This document shows positions 52,020 through 60,101 of a stretch of DNA of 64,000 bases, in pieces. The first letter of the stretch is position 1; every line of letters starts with the position of its first letter. The notes below the pieces were generated by a model. The model searched no databases. It saw only the letters and a program-made list of their open reading frames with translations, and was not told where the DNA came from. This DNA is from Deltaproteobacteria bacterium (GTDB taxonomy: Bacteria; Desulfobacterota; Binatia; UBA9968; JAJDTQ01): the NCBI GenBank assembly GCA_028818755.1, contig JAPPNF010000011.1, forward strand, positions 1 to 64,000, read 5' to 3'. The translations under genes and the position numbers were made by a program.

Positions 52020-52106
52020 CGGGCTCGGCCGGCGCGCCTTGACAAGGTCGCGGCCGAGAAACGATGATGACCGCAGACACTAACGACACGTAAGGGGGAA
52101 CAAACA

Positions 52107-53930
52107 GTGGCAAAACGCAGCAACAGCACGGCACTCAAGCATCGACCCGCGGATCTGGGGACTCCGAAAATGCGTTGGGGCAGCGACGTGGTGGCGGCGG
52201 TGGCCCGCACGCTGGACCTCAAATACATCGCTTTGGTCCCGGGGGCGAGCTACCGCGGGTTTCACGACAGCCTGGTGAACTACCTCGGCAACGAGAACCC
52301 GCAGATGGTCACGTGTCTCCACGAGGAGCACTCGGTCTCCATCGCCGACGGATACGCCAAGGCCACCGATGAGCCCATGGCGGTGGCGCTTCACTCCAAC
52401 GTCGGCCTGATGCACGCCACCATGACCATCTTCAACGCCTGGTGCGACCGCACTCCGATGGTGATCTTCGGCGCCACCGGGCCGGTGGACGCCCACAAGC
52501 GGCGTCCGTGGATCGATTGGATACACACCGCCGCGGACCAGGGCGCGATCATCCGGAACTACACCAAGTGGGACGACCAGCCGGCGTCGCCGCAGGCGGC
52601 GGTGGAATCGGTGCTGCGGGCCAACCAGATGGCCCGTACCGCCCCGTGCGGCCCGACCTACGTCTGCCTCGACGTGGGCCTCCAGGAGGAGGCGCTGACC
52701 GAGGACGTGCTGATCCCGGACGCCTCCCGCTACGCTCCGGCTGACCCACCGTGCGCGCCGGCGGCTACGGTGAAGCGCGTCCGGGCCCTGCTCAAGAAGG
52801 CCAAGTTCCCCGTGATCCTCATGGGGCGCGTCTCCCGGAGCAAGGCGGACTGGGACCGCCGCGTGAAGCTGGCCGAGGCGCTGAACGCGCCGGTGCTGAC
52901 GAGCTCCAACGATCCGTCGTCCTTCCCCACCACGCACGCGCTGCACCTGGCGCCGCCGGGACTGCGGCCGTCGAAACAGGCGACGGCGTTGGTCAAGAAG
53001 GCCGACGTCATCCTGAGCCTCGACTGGCTGGACCTGGCGGGCTTCCTGCGCGGCTGCCTGGGGTCGTCGCAGACCCAGTCACCGCCCGACAAGACCATCA
53101 TCCACTGCTCCATGGACAGCTACCGCACCAACGGCTGGAGCATGGACCACCAGGCGCTCCCGGCGGTGGACATCCCGGTGGCGTCGACCTCGGACACTTT
53201 CGTCGAGCAACTGCTGGACGGCTTCGGTCGCAAACGCGCCGCGGCAGGCTTGAAGAGCATCACCCACTGGACGCGCACGCCTACCGGCAAGGCGCGGCCC
53301 AGGCAGGGCACTCCGATGACACTCATGGACATGGCGCTGACCGTGCGTGACTTCGCCCGCACGAGGCCCGTCAGCTTCGCGCGCCTCCCCATCGGCTGGC
53401 CCGGAGAGGGGGCGGAGCACAGTGGCCCGCTGTCGTTCATGGGCAACGACGGCGGCGGCGGCGTGGGCAGCGGACCGGGACACGCGGTAGGGACGTCGCT
53501 GGCCCTCAAGGGCAAAGGCCGGCTGCCGGCGGCCGTCCTGGGCGACGGCGACTACCTGATGGGCTGCAATGCGCTCTGGACCGCCACGCACATGGATCTG
53601 CCCCTGCTGGTGATCATCGCCGACAACCGTTCCTACTACAACGACGAGATGCACCAGGAGCGAGTGGCGCAGATCCGCAAGAGGCCGGTAAAGAACCGCT
53701 GGATCGGCCAGCGGCTCGACGATCCGCCCGTGGACCTCATCGCCATGGGTCGCGCGCAGGGCTTCGACGGCGAGGCCCCGGTGTCCACGTCCGAGGACCT
53801 GGCGGCCGCTCTGGAACGCGGCGCCAAGGTCGTGGCCCGAGGCGGCCGCTACGTCATCGATGCGCTGGTGGAGCCGGGCTACGCCGAGACCGGCGTGGAC
53901 CAGCGGGTGGGGATGACGAAGAAGGGATAG
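52107..53930 (+). CDS. Thiamine diphosphate enzyme, second copy, divergent
   Basis: A 607-aa ThDP enzyme with catalytic Glu in LHEEHSVSIADGYAKA (about residue 72) and the diphosphate motif GDGDYLMG...ADNRSYYND (about 480-510). It is only distantly like the ThDP enzyme at 45421, so they are not recent duplicates. It could be a decarboxylase or carboligase acting on a 2-oxo acid, or an oxalyl-CoA/2-hydroxyacyl-CoA lyase type given the neighbouring CoA ligase. GTG 52107 has TAAGGGGGAA upstream. Confidence 0.83.
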   Translation: MAKRSNSTALKHRPADLGTPKMRWGSDVVAAVARTLDLKYIALVPGASYRGFHDSLVNYLGNENPQMVTCLHEEHSVSIADGYAKATDEPMAVALHSNVGLMHATMTIFNAWCDRTPMVIFGATGPVDAHKRRPWIDWIHTAADQGAIIRNYTKWDDQPASPQAAVESVLRANQMARTAPCGPTYVCLDVGLQEEALTEDVLIPDASRYAPADPPCAPAATVKRVRALLKKAKFPVILMGRVSRSKADWDRRVKLAEALNAPVLTSSNDPSSFPTTHALHLAPPGLRPSKQATALVKKADVILSLDWLDLAGFLRGCLGSSQTQSPPDKTIIHCSMDSYRTNGWSMDHQALPAVDIPVASTSDTFVEQLLDGFGRKRAAAGLKSITHWTRTPTGKARPRQGTPMTLMDMALTVRDFARTRPVSFARLPIGWPGEGAEHSGPLSFMGNDGGGGVGSGPGHAVGTSLALKGKGRLPAAVLGDGDYLMGCNALWTATHMDLPLLVIIADNRSYYNDEMHQERVAQIRKRPVKNRWIGQRLDDPPVDLIAMGRAQGFDGEAPVSTSEDLAAALERGAKVVARGGRYVIDALVEPGYAETGVDQRVGMTKKG

Positions 53931-53991
53931 TTGGGATAGTTTTCCAGAGGTTCAGTTTTCCGGAAGTTGACCGTTCGCCAGTTGGGGACAT

Positions 53992-54231
53992 TTACGCCAC
54001 GGACTGTAGTTTGTTGACAAAGTCACGGCCACACGTCGGGTTGGGGAGAGGTTTGCCGTCTTCCAGGTAAATCTGTATCGCCTCGTCTACGATTCGGCAA
54101 AGCTCTTCAAAGACTGCTTTCTCGTCGTCGCCGTGGCAACCCCCCCAAATCAACCCAGGCGCACTTCCGATGAAGCATCGGTCTTCTTCGGACCATTCGA
54201 CGATCTTCACGTATCTGGCGCTGTCTTTCAT
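53992..54231 (-). CDS. hicB: HicB-type antitoxin
   Basis: A 79-aa protein with the HicB half-domain pattern: RYVKIVEWSEEDRCFIGSAP, LIWGGCHGDDEKAVFEELCR. ATG 54231 overlaps the hicA stop by 4 bp. It neutralises HicA and usually autorepresses the operon; at this size no separate DNA-binding domain is evident. The track's longer start is in the hicA coding region. Confidence 0.85.
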   Translation of the reverse strand: MKDSARYVKIVEWSEEDRCFIGSAPGLIWGGCHGDDEKAVFEELCRIVDEAIQIYLEDGKPLPNPTCGRDFVNKLQSVA

Positions 54232-54425
54232 GACAGAGACTCCTCTACAGCGCGCTGGACAGCCCGAACTTGATACTGCTTGGCGTCGTCGTTCAAGCGG
54301 CCCGACACGGTGATGGGTCTGGATACGTTTGGGTGAACGTAATTGCGGTGACTTCCTTTCCCACCTCGGTCCACGAAGCCTGCCTTCCTCAGCATCACGA
54401 TCAAGTCTCGGACTTTCGGCGGCAT
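54228..54425 (-). CDS. hicA: HicA-type mRNA interferase toxin
   Basis: A 65-aa double-stranded-RNA-binding-fold toxin. The family core KAGFVDRGGKGSHRNYVHP includes the catalytic His26. HicA cleaves mRNA when not held by HicB. The pair sits 29 bp downstream of pcaG on the same strand, unusual for a mobile TA module, and may share its transcript. Confidence 0.88.
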   Translation of the reverse strand: MPPKVRDLIVMLRKAGFVDRGGKGSHRNYVHPNVSRPITVSGRLNDDAKQYQVRAVQRAVEESLS

Positions 54426-54454
54426 GATTCAAGCTCCCCGGGTGGAGAGGTCTG

Positions 54455-55039
54455 TCAAAGGTCGAAAAACACCGTCTCACGGGAACCCTGCAGGTGAATG
54501 TCGAACTCGTAGACGGGAGGCCCGCCTCCGCCTTCCCGCCTGACGGCCAGCAGTGTGTCGCGTCGACCGGACTCCTTGATGGACAGCAGCATTGGATCCT
54601 GCTCGTTGGCCGCGGCCTCGTCCGCGAAATAGACTCGCGTCACCAGTTGCTTTAACAGTCCGCGGGCGAAAACCAACAGGCAGATGTGGGGCGCCTGCAC
54701 GGTGTCGCCGGGCCCGGGGACGCAGCCCGGCTTCACCGTGACGATAGTGAAGCGGCCGTGGCCGTCGGCGATGGCCCGGCCGAAGCCGTCGAATCCTTCA
54801 ACCAGCGGCACCTCGCGGGTGTCCTCGGCATGAGCGTAGCGGCCGTGGACGTTGGCCTGCCAGACCTCCACGACCGAGTCGTCCACGGGCTGTCCCGCGC
54901 CGTCCAGGATGCGCCCCTCGATGCGGATGGCGTGGGGATCGTCCGGCGGCACCAACTCGGCGCCTCCTTCCCACGGCACCATTATGCGATGGAACGGTCC
55001 GACGGTCTGGGAGGGTGTGGTTCCGCGCCGTGCCGACAT
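54455..55039 (-). CDS. pcaG: Protocatechuate 3,4-dioxygenase alpha subunit
   Basis: A 194-aa subunit. TPSQTVGPFHRI at the N-terminus, IRIEGRILDGAGQPVDD, ANVHGRYAHAEDTRE and QAPHICLLVFARGLLKQL are family hallmarks. The alpha subunit shapes the active-site pocket but does not bind iron. It starts 4 bp after pcaH, giving the usual H-G order. Intradiol cleavage gives 3-carboxy-cis,cis-muconate. Confidence 0.93.
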   Translation of the reverse strand: MSARRGTTPSQTVGPFHRIMVPWEGGAELVPPDDPHAIRIEGRILDGAGQPVDDSVVEVWQANVHGRYAHAEDTREVPLVEGFDGFGRAIADGHGRFTIVTVKPGCVPGPGDTVQAPHICLLVFARGLLKQLVTRVYFADEAAANEQDPMLLSIKESGRRDTLLAVRREGGGGPPVYEFDIHLQGSRETVFFDL

Positions 55040-55043
55040 TCCC

Positions 55044-55748
55044 TCAACCCTCCATCGGGGTCGCTTCCCGTCCCCGCAGCACGATGTCGAACTCGTAGGC
55101 CAGCGCCCATTCCGGCTCCGTGTGCTCCAGGTCGAGCCTGCACACCAGCCGATCCCTTGCTCCCGCGTCGGGAACGGAGTTGAAGATCGCGTCGCACGCT
55201 AGCAGCGGATCTCCCGGGAAGTACATCTGCGTGATCAACCGGGTGGCGAAGGCCGTGCCGAAGAGCGAGAAGTGGATGTGTGCCGGTCGCCAGGCGTTGG
55301 CATCGTTGCCCCAGGGATAGGCGGCGGGCTTGACCGTGATAAAGCGGTAGCGGCCGTCGGCGTCGGTGACGCACCGGCCGCCGCCGCTGAAGTTGGGATC
55401 GAGCGGGGCCGGGTGGTTGTCAGCGTCGTGGCGGTAGCGTCCCGCCGAGTTGGCCTGCCAGATCTCCATGAGCGCGTCCGGCAGCGGCCTGCCGTCCGAG
55501 TCCACGACCCGGCCCAGCACGATGATCCGCTCGCCTAGCGGCTCCCCGTCATGCTGGCGGGTGAGGTCGTGGTCCAGCGGCCCCACCTTCTCGTGCCCGT
55601 ACACCGGCCCCGTGATCTCCGACAGCGTGTGGGGCAACGGCACCAGCGGCCGCTTGGGCGCCCGCAGGGCTGTGGAGCGGTATTCGGGATGCAGATAAGG
55701 CGGCTGCTCCTCTGTTTCGTCGCGTTTGTACCCGGTTGGTTGGTCCAT
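55044..55748 (-). CDS. pcaH: Protocatechuate 3,4-dioxygenase beta subunit
   Basis: A 234-aa iron(III) intradiol dioxygenase subunit. Ligands are visible in order: Y105 (NSAGRYRH), Y144 (PAAYPWG), H157 and H159 (RPAHIHFS), matching Y108/Y147/H160/H162 of characterised enzymes with a three-residue offset. Start ATG 55748 is chosen over the long track ORF by homology. It is next to an MFS gene on the same strand, 25 bp apart. Confidence 0.95.
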   Translation of the reverse strand: MDQPTGYKRDETEEQPPYLHPEYRSTALRAPKRPLVPLPHTLSEITGPVYGHEKVGPLDHDLTRQHDGEPLGERIIVLGRVVDSDGRPLPDALMEIWQANSAGRYRHDADNHPAPLDPNFSGGGRCVTDADGRYRFITVKPAAYPWGNDANAWRPAHIHFSLFGTAFATRLITQMYFPGDPLLACDAIFNSVPDAGARDRLVCRLDLEHTEPEWALAYEFDIVLRGREATPMEG

Positions 55749-55773
55749 GTTCACCTCTCTTCCGCAAAGAGGA

Positions 55774-56898
55774 TTACGCCGTATGCCGGGCCGTGTAAAG
55801 ACGCGCCAGAAATGCCCCTGCAAGCGTGAAGACGCCGACCCAGACGAAGCCCATGTCGAAGGCGCCCAGGTCGCCGCACAGGCCCAGGAACCAGGGGGTG
55901 GCGCCGCCGCCGATGACGAACGCCATGGGGACCACAAGGGACACGGCGGTGCCGCGGGTCTGCATGTCGCCCAGGGTGGACAGGGCGGTAAAGCCCGCCG
56001 GGAAGAAGCCCACCGCGACCATGGGTTGGATGACCACCGCCAACGTCAGCCAGGAATCCGGGACCAGCCCCACGAGGGCGACGGTGACGCCGCTCAGGGT
56101 CAGCGTTGTCGACAGGGTGCGGCGGGCGCCGAAGCGGTCCGCCGCCCAGCCCGCCACCAGGGCCAGGACCGGACAGGCGCCCCGGGAAAGCCCAACCAGC
56201 GTGTTGGCCCAGGCTTCTCCCAGGCCGCGTTCCGATACCAGGTAGAGGGGGAGCATGGTGAAGACGCCCAGGGTGATGGCGACTCCCAGTATGAAGAGCG
56301 CGAGGACGATCCACAGCATGGGGTCCTTCAGAAACCGCCAGACCACCGCCGGGACGGGAGGCTCGCCTGCGAACCTGCCGCCGCGGCCGAAGACGGCGTA
56401 GAGCCCGCTGGCCAGGAAGTTGACGAGTCCGAAGTAGAACAGGATGGCCCGCCAGGAGAGACTTCTGAGCAGCAGCTCCCCGAGCAACGGCACGATGATG
56501 AAGCTCGTGTTGGGCGCCAGTTCGTGGATGGAGATGGCCTTGCCCCAGTGCGGCCGGGTGACCAGGGAGGTGATGGTGGCGATGGCCGACGGCAGGTACA
56601 GGCCGGCGCCCAGGCCCATGGCGAAAAGCCCGAACCGTATGCCCGTCAACGTGGAGGCTTGCGCCACCACCAGTGTCGACAGCCCCAGGAGCGCGAAGGA
56701 CAGCACGATGGTGCGGTGGTGCATCAAACGGGCGGATACGTAACCGGCCCCGGACATGGCGGTCAGGTACCCGGCGGAGATGAACAGGAAGAACATGCCG
56801 GCCTGGGCGTGGGAGATGCCCAGGTCCTCCTCCACGGTGGGCAGCAGGGGCGCCAGGATCACGCGTCCGGTGAAGTTGAGCAGGAAGATCGCCGCCAT
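55774..56898 (-). CDS. MFS transporter
   Basis: About 374 aa with some 11-12 hydrophobic helices. The first helix begins right at MAAIFLLNFTGRVILAPLLP, with the MFS loop YVSARLMHHRTI. The ATG 56898 leaves no cytoplasmic N-tail, and no ATG or GTG lies upstream in frame before rraA, so a TTG at 56904 or a non-standard start is possible. It likely carries an aromatic or dicarboxylic acid, going by its position between pcaGH and the RraA-like aldolase. Confidence 0.82.
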   Translation of the reverse strand: MAAIFLLNFTGRVILAPLLPTVEEDLGISHAQAGMFFLFISAGYLTAMSGAGYVSARLMHHRTIVLSFALLGLSTLVVAQASTLTGIRFGLFAMGLGAGLYLPSAIATITSLVTRPHWGKAISIHELAPNTSFIIVPLLGELLLRSLSWRAILFYFGLVNFLASGLYAVFGRGGRFAGEPPVPAVVWRFLKDPMLWIVLALFILGVAITLGVFTMLPLYLVSERGLGEAWANTLVGLSRGACPVLALVAGWAADRFGARRTLSTTLTLSGVTVALVGLVPDSWLTLAVVIQPMVAVGFFPAGFTALSTLGDMQTRGTAVSLVVPMAFVIGGGATPWFLGLCGDLGAFDMGFVWVGVFTLAGAFLARLYTARHTA

Positions 56899-56957
56899 CA
56901 GCAAGACGGCGGGGGCCTGCTTCCGGAAGGCGTCTTCGATGGCAGGGTGGGGGAGGC

Positions 56958-57626
56958 CTATTGCTCGCCTCCGTCCTTGAGCATGGACTCGTAGCTCAGG
57001 CCCATGACCTCGCTGACGGCGCGGCCCTTGCGGATCTCCGCGGCCATCAGGCTCTCCCGGTGCGCGATCTTCTCGGCCTCCGCCAGCACTTCCGCTTCCT
57101 TCTGGCGGGGAATGAAGACGATGCCGCTGCCGTCGGCGATGACGAGGTCTCCGGGATGCACCTGGACGCCGGAGAACTGGATTTCCTCGTTGCAGGACTG
57201 TTCCAGGATACGGCCGCGGGCGGTCATGGGCGCGGCGCTCCTGGCGTACACGGGAAACCCCAGCTCCCGGCTCTCGTCCACGTCGCGGCAGGCGCCGTCC
57301 ACGAGGACGCCGGCGACGCCCTTTTGCTTGGCCGCGAGGGACAGCAGGCCACCCCACGCGGAGATCGCGCGCCCGGCGTTGTCGATGACGATGATGTCGC
57401 CCGCCTCCGCGGCTTCGATGGCGCGGGTGCCGAGGTGCTGTTTCGACTGGTCCAGTCCGGCGGGCTTGAGCTTCATGGTCACGGCGCGGCCGCAGATTCT
57501 CGGGCACGGCCAGAGCGGGCCGACGCCGGCGGTGGCCCCGCGCAGGCCCAGACGGTCCAGGGCGTCGGATACGGCGCAGGTGTCCAGCCGCGAAAGGCGT
57601 TCAACGATGTTGTTTTCGCCAGCCAT
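56958..57626 (-). CDS. RraA-like aldolase (4-carboxy-4-hydroxy-2-oxoadipate/HMG aldolase family)
   Basis: A 222-aa protein with ITS family motifs: LDTCAVSDALDRLGL, ISAWGGLLSLAAK and the metal/catalytic GVLVDGACRDVDE. CHA/HMG aldolases of this family perform the last step of protocatechuate 4,5-cleavage, giving pyruvate and oxaloacetate. That fits ligAB and the LigB-like gene next door; RraA RNase E inhibitors share the fold but not this context. Confidence 0.85.
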   Translation of the reverse strand: MAGENNIVERLSRLDTCAVSDALDRLGLRGATAGVGPLWPCPRICGRAVTMKLKPAGLDQSKQHLGTRAIEAAEAGDIIVIDNAGRAISAWGGLLSLAAKQKGVAGVLVDGACRDVDESRELGFPVYARSAAPMTARGRILEQSCNEEIQFSGVQVHPGDLVIADGSGIVFIPRQKEAEVLAEAEKIAHRESLMAAEIRKGRAVSEVMGLSYESMLKDGGEQ

Positions 57627-57678
57627 GTGTCCTTCCCGCGGGATGCGAGGCCGGAGACCGCGCCGCGGATCACATGTT

Positions 57679-57704
57679 GTAGGGGTGGGTTTCCAACCCG
57701 CCCG
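57679..57704. repeat. Dispersed palindrome, family B copy 5
   Basis: GTAGGGGTGGGTTTCCAACC followed by CGCCCG; the flank GCGTCCGC and GGTCGAT also resemble the flank of copy 1 at 26671. Confidence 0.75.
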
Positions 57705-57737
57705 CGTCCGCGCGATGCTGCCGGTCGATACGGTTTC

Positions 57738-58679
57738 CTACCCCCAGTAGGCGAAGCCCATCCCGCAGCCCGTCCCCGCGGGCGACCGGTATCCCGGAAC
57801 GTAGTCCACCAGCGTCATCTCCATGGACTCCACCGCTCCCCCCAGGGCTACCCAGTTGAGGATCTCCGAGGTGCCGCTCCGGAGCTTCTCCCGCGGCAGC
57901 GAACGGAGTCCGTCCACGTCCTTCTCCGCCAGCGCCTTTAAGGTGGCCCGGTCGATTTCTTCGTCCACCACGAAATGGCTCAGGCCGCCGGAGGCCATCA
58001 CCGCCACCCGGAGATCGGAATCCCACGACTCGATGGCCTCGCGGATACACCGTCCCAAGGCATAGCAGCGCCCCGGCGTGGGTTGGTTCGGAGGATAGTA
58101 GGTGTTGACCATCACCGGCACCATCGGGAGCGTGCCGCCGGGCAGGATGCGCCGGTAGAGAAAGCTGAAAGCGTGGCCGATTCCCTCCCGCAGCCGGTTG
58201 GTGCGCGCGATGTCGAACTCGTGGTCCGAGAGCCACGCGATAAGGTGCTCGGCCAACTCCGTATGGTTGGAATACACCGGCGCGGTCTCCGCCCAGCCCC
58301 GCTGCTCCGCCTGCTTCCATTCGGGCATCGCGCCGGTGCGCGGAGGAACCGGCAGATCCGCCCCGTGGTACACGGCAAAGGTGGGCATGTTGTCGTCCAG
58401 GAACTGCTCGTGCTGGTCGTCGCCCAGGGTCACGACGACGTCCGCTTCAGCCTCCGTCAGCTTCTCCCCAAGGACCTTCAGCGCGCGCTGGCAGGCCTCG
58501 AAGCGTTCGCGGAACTTCTCGGCCTGCGTCTCCCGCCCGATGTCCGCTCGCGCGGCGGCTGCCAGTCCGAGATAGTCAAGCCGGGGGTCGGTCTCGTCCT
58601 TGACCTGCAGCAGGCGCCAGTCGGCGATGCTCAACTGAGGCGTGTGGGAAGTCGCCAGCGCCAGAACGATCTCAGCCAT
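57738..58679 (-). CDS. Class III extradiol dioxygenase, LigB-like, single-subunit
   Basis: A 313-aa LigB-superfamily enzyme. His12 in ALATSHTPQ and the acid-base His in MASGGLSHFVVDEE are present; the second iron His is within TLGDDQHEQF. The N-terminal half differs from true LigB, and no ligA lies next to it, so it belongs to the group acting on gallate, dihydroxyphenylacetate or related catechols. It heads a minus-strand run of RraA-like, MFS and pcaHG. Confidence 0.85.
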   Translation of the reverse strand: MAEIVLALATSHTPQLSIADWRLLQVKDETDPRLDYLGLAAAARADIGRETQAEKFRERFEACQRALKVLGEKLTEAEADVVVTLGDDQHEQFLDDNMPTFAVYHGADLPVPPRTGAMPEWKQAEQRGWAETAPVYSNHTELAEHLIAWLSDHEFDIARTNRLREGIGHAFSFLYRRILPGGTLPMVPVMVNTYYPPNQPTPGRCYALGRCIREAIESWDSDLRVAVMASGGLSHFVVDEEIDRATLKALAEKDVDGLRSLPREKLRSGTSEILNWVALGGAVESMEMTLVDYVPGYRSPAGTGCGMGFAYWG

Positions 58680-58883
58680 GTTCGTCTCTTCTCGGAATGG
58701 ACGTCCGCGGGCTCCGCGAAGTCATTGTCGTCATATCACATGCCCGTGGGGGTATCGAGCGGAGGCCGCGGGGAGCCGCGTCGCTTCCGAAAAAGAGGGA
58801 TGCGCGCCCATCGGGTTGACACTCCGTGAGATACGTGAAAAAAGTCTCCCGGTGCGAGAGATCAACCCTATCAGGAGGTACAG

Positions 58884-59903
58884 ATGAGACTATTCATGGC
58901 CATGGCGGCCCTGTTTCTGGCCGTCATGATATCGAGTCCGCTCCATGGCGCGGATTTCTACAAGGGCAAGAAGATACGCCTGATCGTGTCGTCGTCTCCC
59001 GGCGGCGGTAACGATACCTACTCCCGGCTGATCGCCCGACACATCTCCCGGCACATTCCGGGCAATCCTTCCATCATCGTGCAGAACATGCCCGGCGCCG
59101 GCGGTGTGATGGCGGCGGATTACCTTTACCGCAAGGCCAAGCGGGACGGCACGGTGATGGAGCAGATCAACTGGGGCGTGTGGTTCCACCAGGTGGTCGG
59201 CGACAAGCGCGCGCGGTTCGACTTCAACAAGATAAACGCCCTCGGCGTCGCCGCCATCGAAAGCGCCATCCTGTTCACGCGCAAGAGCGAGTTCCCCACC
59301 TGGGAGTCGGTGATGGCCTCCAAGAAGCTCATCACCAGCGGCAACAGCGGGCGCCAGTCGCTGGGCCACACCATGGGCAAGGTGATGGAGAAGCTCGTCG
59401 GCAAGAAGATCTTCGACTACATCTTCGGGTATCCCGGCGCGCGCCAGTACAGTCTCGCGTTCCGGCAGGGTGAGGTGCAGTCCTCCGGCAACACCCCCGG
59501 CTCGTTCAGGGACCAGCTCGGCGACATGTGGGACGACGGCAAAATTGCCATGCTGGTGCAGGCGCCCACGCCCGAGGGAGGCAGGACCAAGGAGTTCCCG
59601 AACACGCCGACCTTGCTGGACTTCGCCAAGACTGACGAGCACCGGCAACTCATCAAGGTGACCTTCGGACTCACGCACTACGGCCGTCCGTACGCGATGC
59701 CGCCGGGCACGCCCAAGGACCGTGTCGAGCTCATGCGCAAGGCCTTCACCGCCACCATGAACGACCCCAAGTTCCTGGCGGAGGCCAAGCGGCTTAAGCG
59801 CGACATCATCCCGTCCACGGGGGCCGAGCTCCAGCAGCTCTGGAAGGACGTCCTCAGCGCGCCGGCCGAGAACGTGGCCATCATCAAGGACATCTGGCTG
59901 TAG
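58884..59903 (+). CDS. TTT substrate-binding receptor, Bug family, copy 1 of 3
   Basis: A 339-aa receptor with a short signal peptide (residues 1-22, AALFLAVMISSPLHG) and the receptor start DFYKGKKIRLIVSSSPGGGN. RLIARHISRHIPGNPSIIVQ and the C-terminal AENVAIIKDIWL are shared with the next two genes. AGGAGGTACAG precedes the ATG. It is about half identical by eye to copies 2 and 3, which are much closer to each other. A GC-rich terminator follows. Confidence 0.9.
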   Translation: MRLFMAMAALFLAVMISSPLHGADFYKGKKIRLIVSSSPGGGNDTYSRLIARHISRHIPGNPSIIVQNMPGAGGVMAADYLYRKAKRDGTVMEQINWGVWFHQVVGDKRARFDFNKINALGVAAIESAILFTRKSEFPTWESVMASKKLITSGNSGRQSLGHTMGKVMEKLVGKKIFDYIFGYPGARQYSLAFRQGEVQSSGNTPGSFRDQLGDMWDDGKIAMLVQAPTPEGGRTKEFPNTPTLLDFAKTDEHRQLIKVTFGLTHYGRPYAMPPGTPKDRVELMRKAFTATMNDPKFLAEAKRLKRDIIPSTGAELQQLWKDVLSAPAENVAIIKDIWL

Positions 59904-59940
59904 GGTACCGCGACCTCATTTCGACGGTACTGCAAGGAGG

Positions 59941-59970
59941 CGCCGGGAGCGAAAGTTCCCGGCGCTTTCT
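59941..59970 (+). terminator. Intrinsic terminator after receptor copy 1
   Basis: GCGCCGGGA (59941-59949) pairs with TCCCGGCGC (59958-59966), loop GCGAAAGT, followed by TTTC. Strong intrinsic hairpin. Confidence 0.8.
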
Positions 59971-59994
59971 CGTTGCGGCATCCGGCGTTGTTGT

Positions 59995-60024
59995 TGACAG
60001 GCTCGCGGGCGGCTCCTTATAATG
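59995..60024 (+). promoter_or_regulatory. Near-consensus sigma70 promoter for receptor copy 2
   Basis: TTGACA at 59995-60000 and TATAAT at 60019-60024, 18-nt spacer. Both hexamers match the consensus exactly, the strongest promoter seen in the window. Confidence 0.75.
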
Positions 60025-60101
60025 CCCGGTTCGTAACGATTCGGGCGGGGGCTCTCGTTTGCGGAGGGCCCCGGACATCGGCAAAAACCTGGGAGGTAAC
60101 A

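Noticed and set aside
53940-53991. TTGGGGACATTTACG near a possible second IS21-like end
   Set aside because: Only one repeat unit resembles the 1-49 element and no second copy or partner end is seen; may be a remnant but is too short to call.
54427-54458. TTGACA upstream of hicA as a dedicated promoter
   Set aside because: No -10 hexamer at 15-19 nt spacing and it overlaps the pcaG stop.
58816-58821. TTGACA upstream of receptor copy 1
   Set aside because: No acceptable -10 box at normal spacing; the sequence after it is an A-run.
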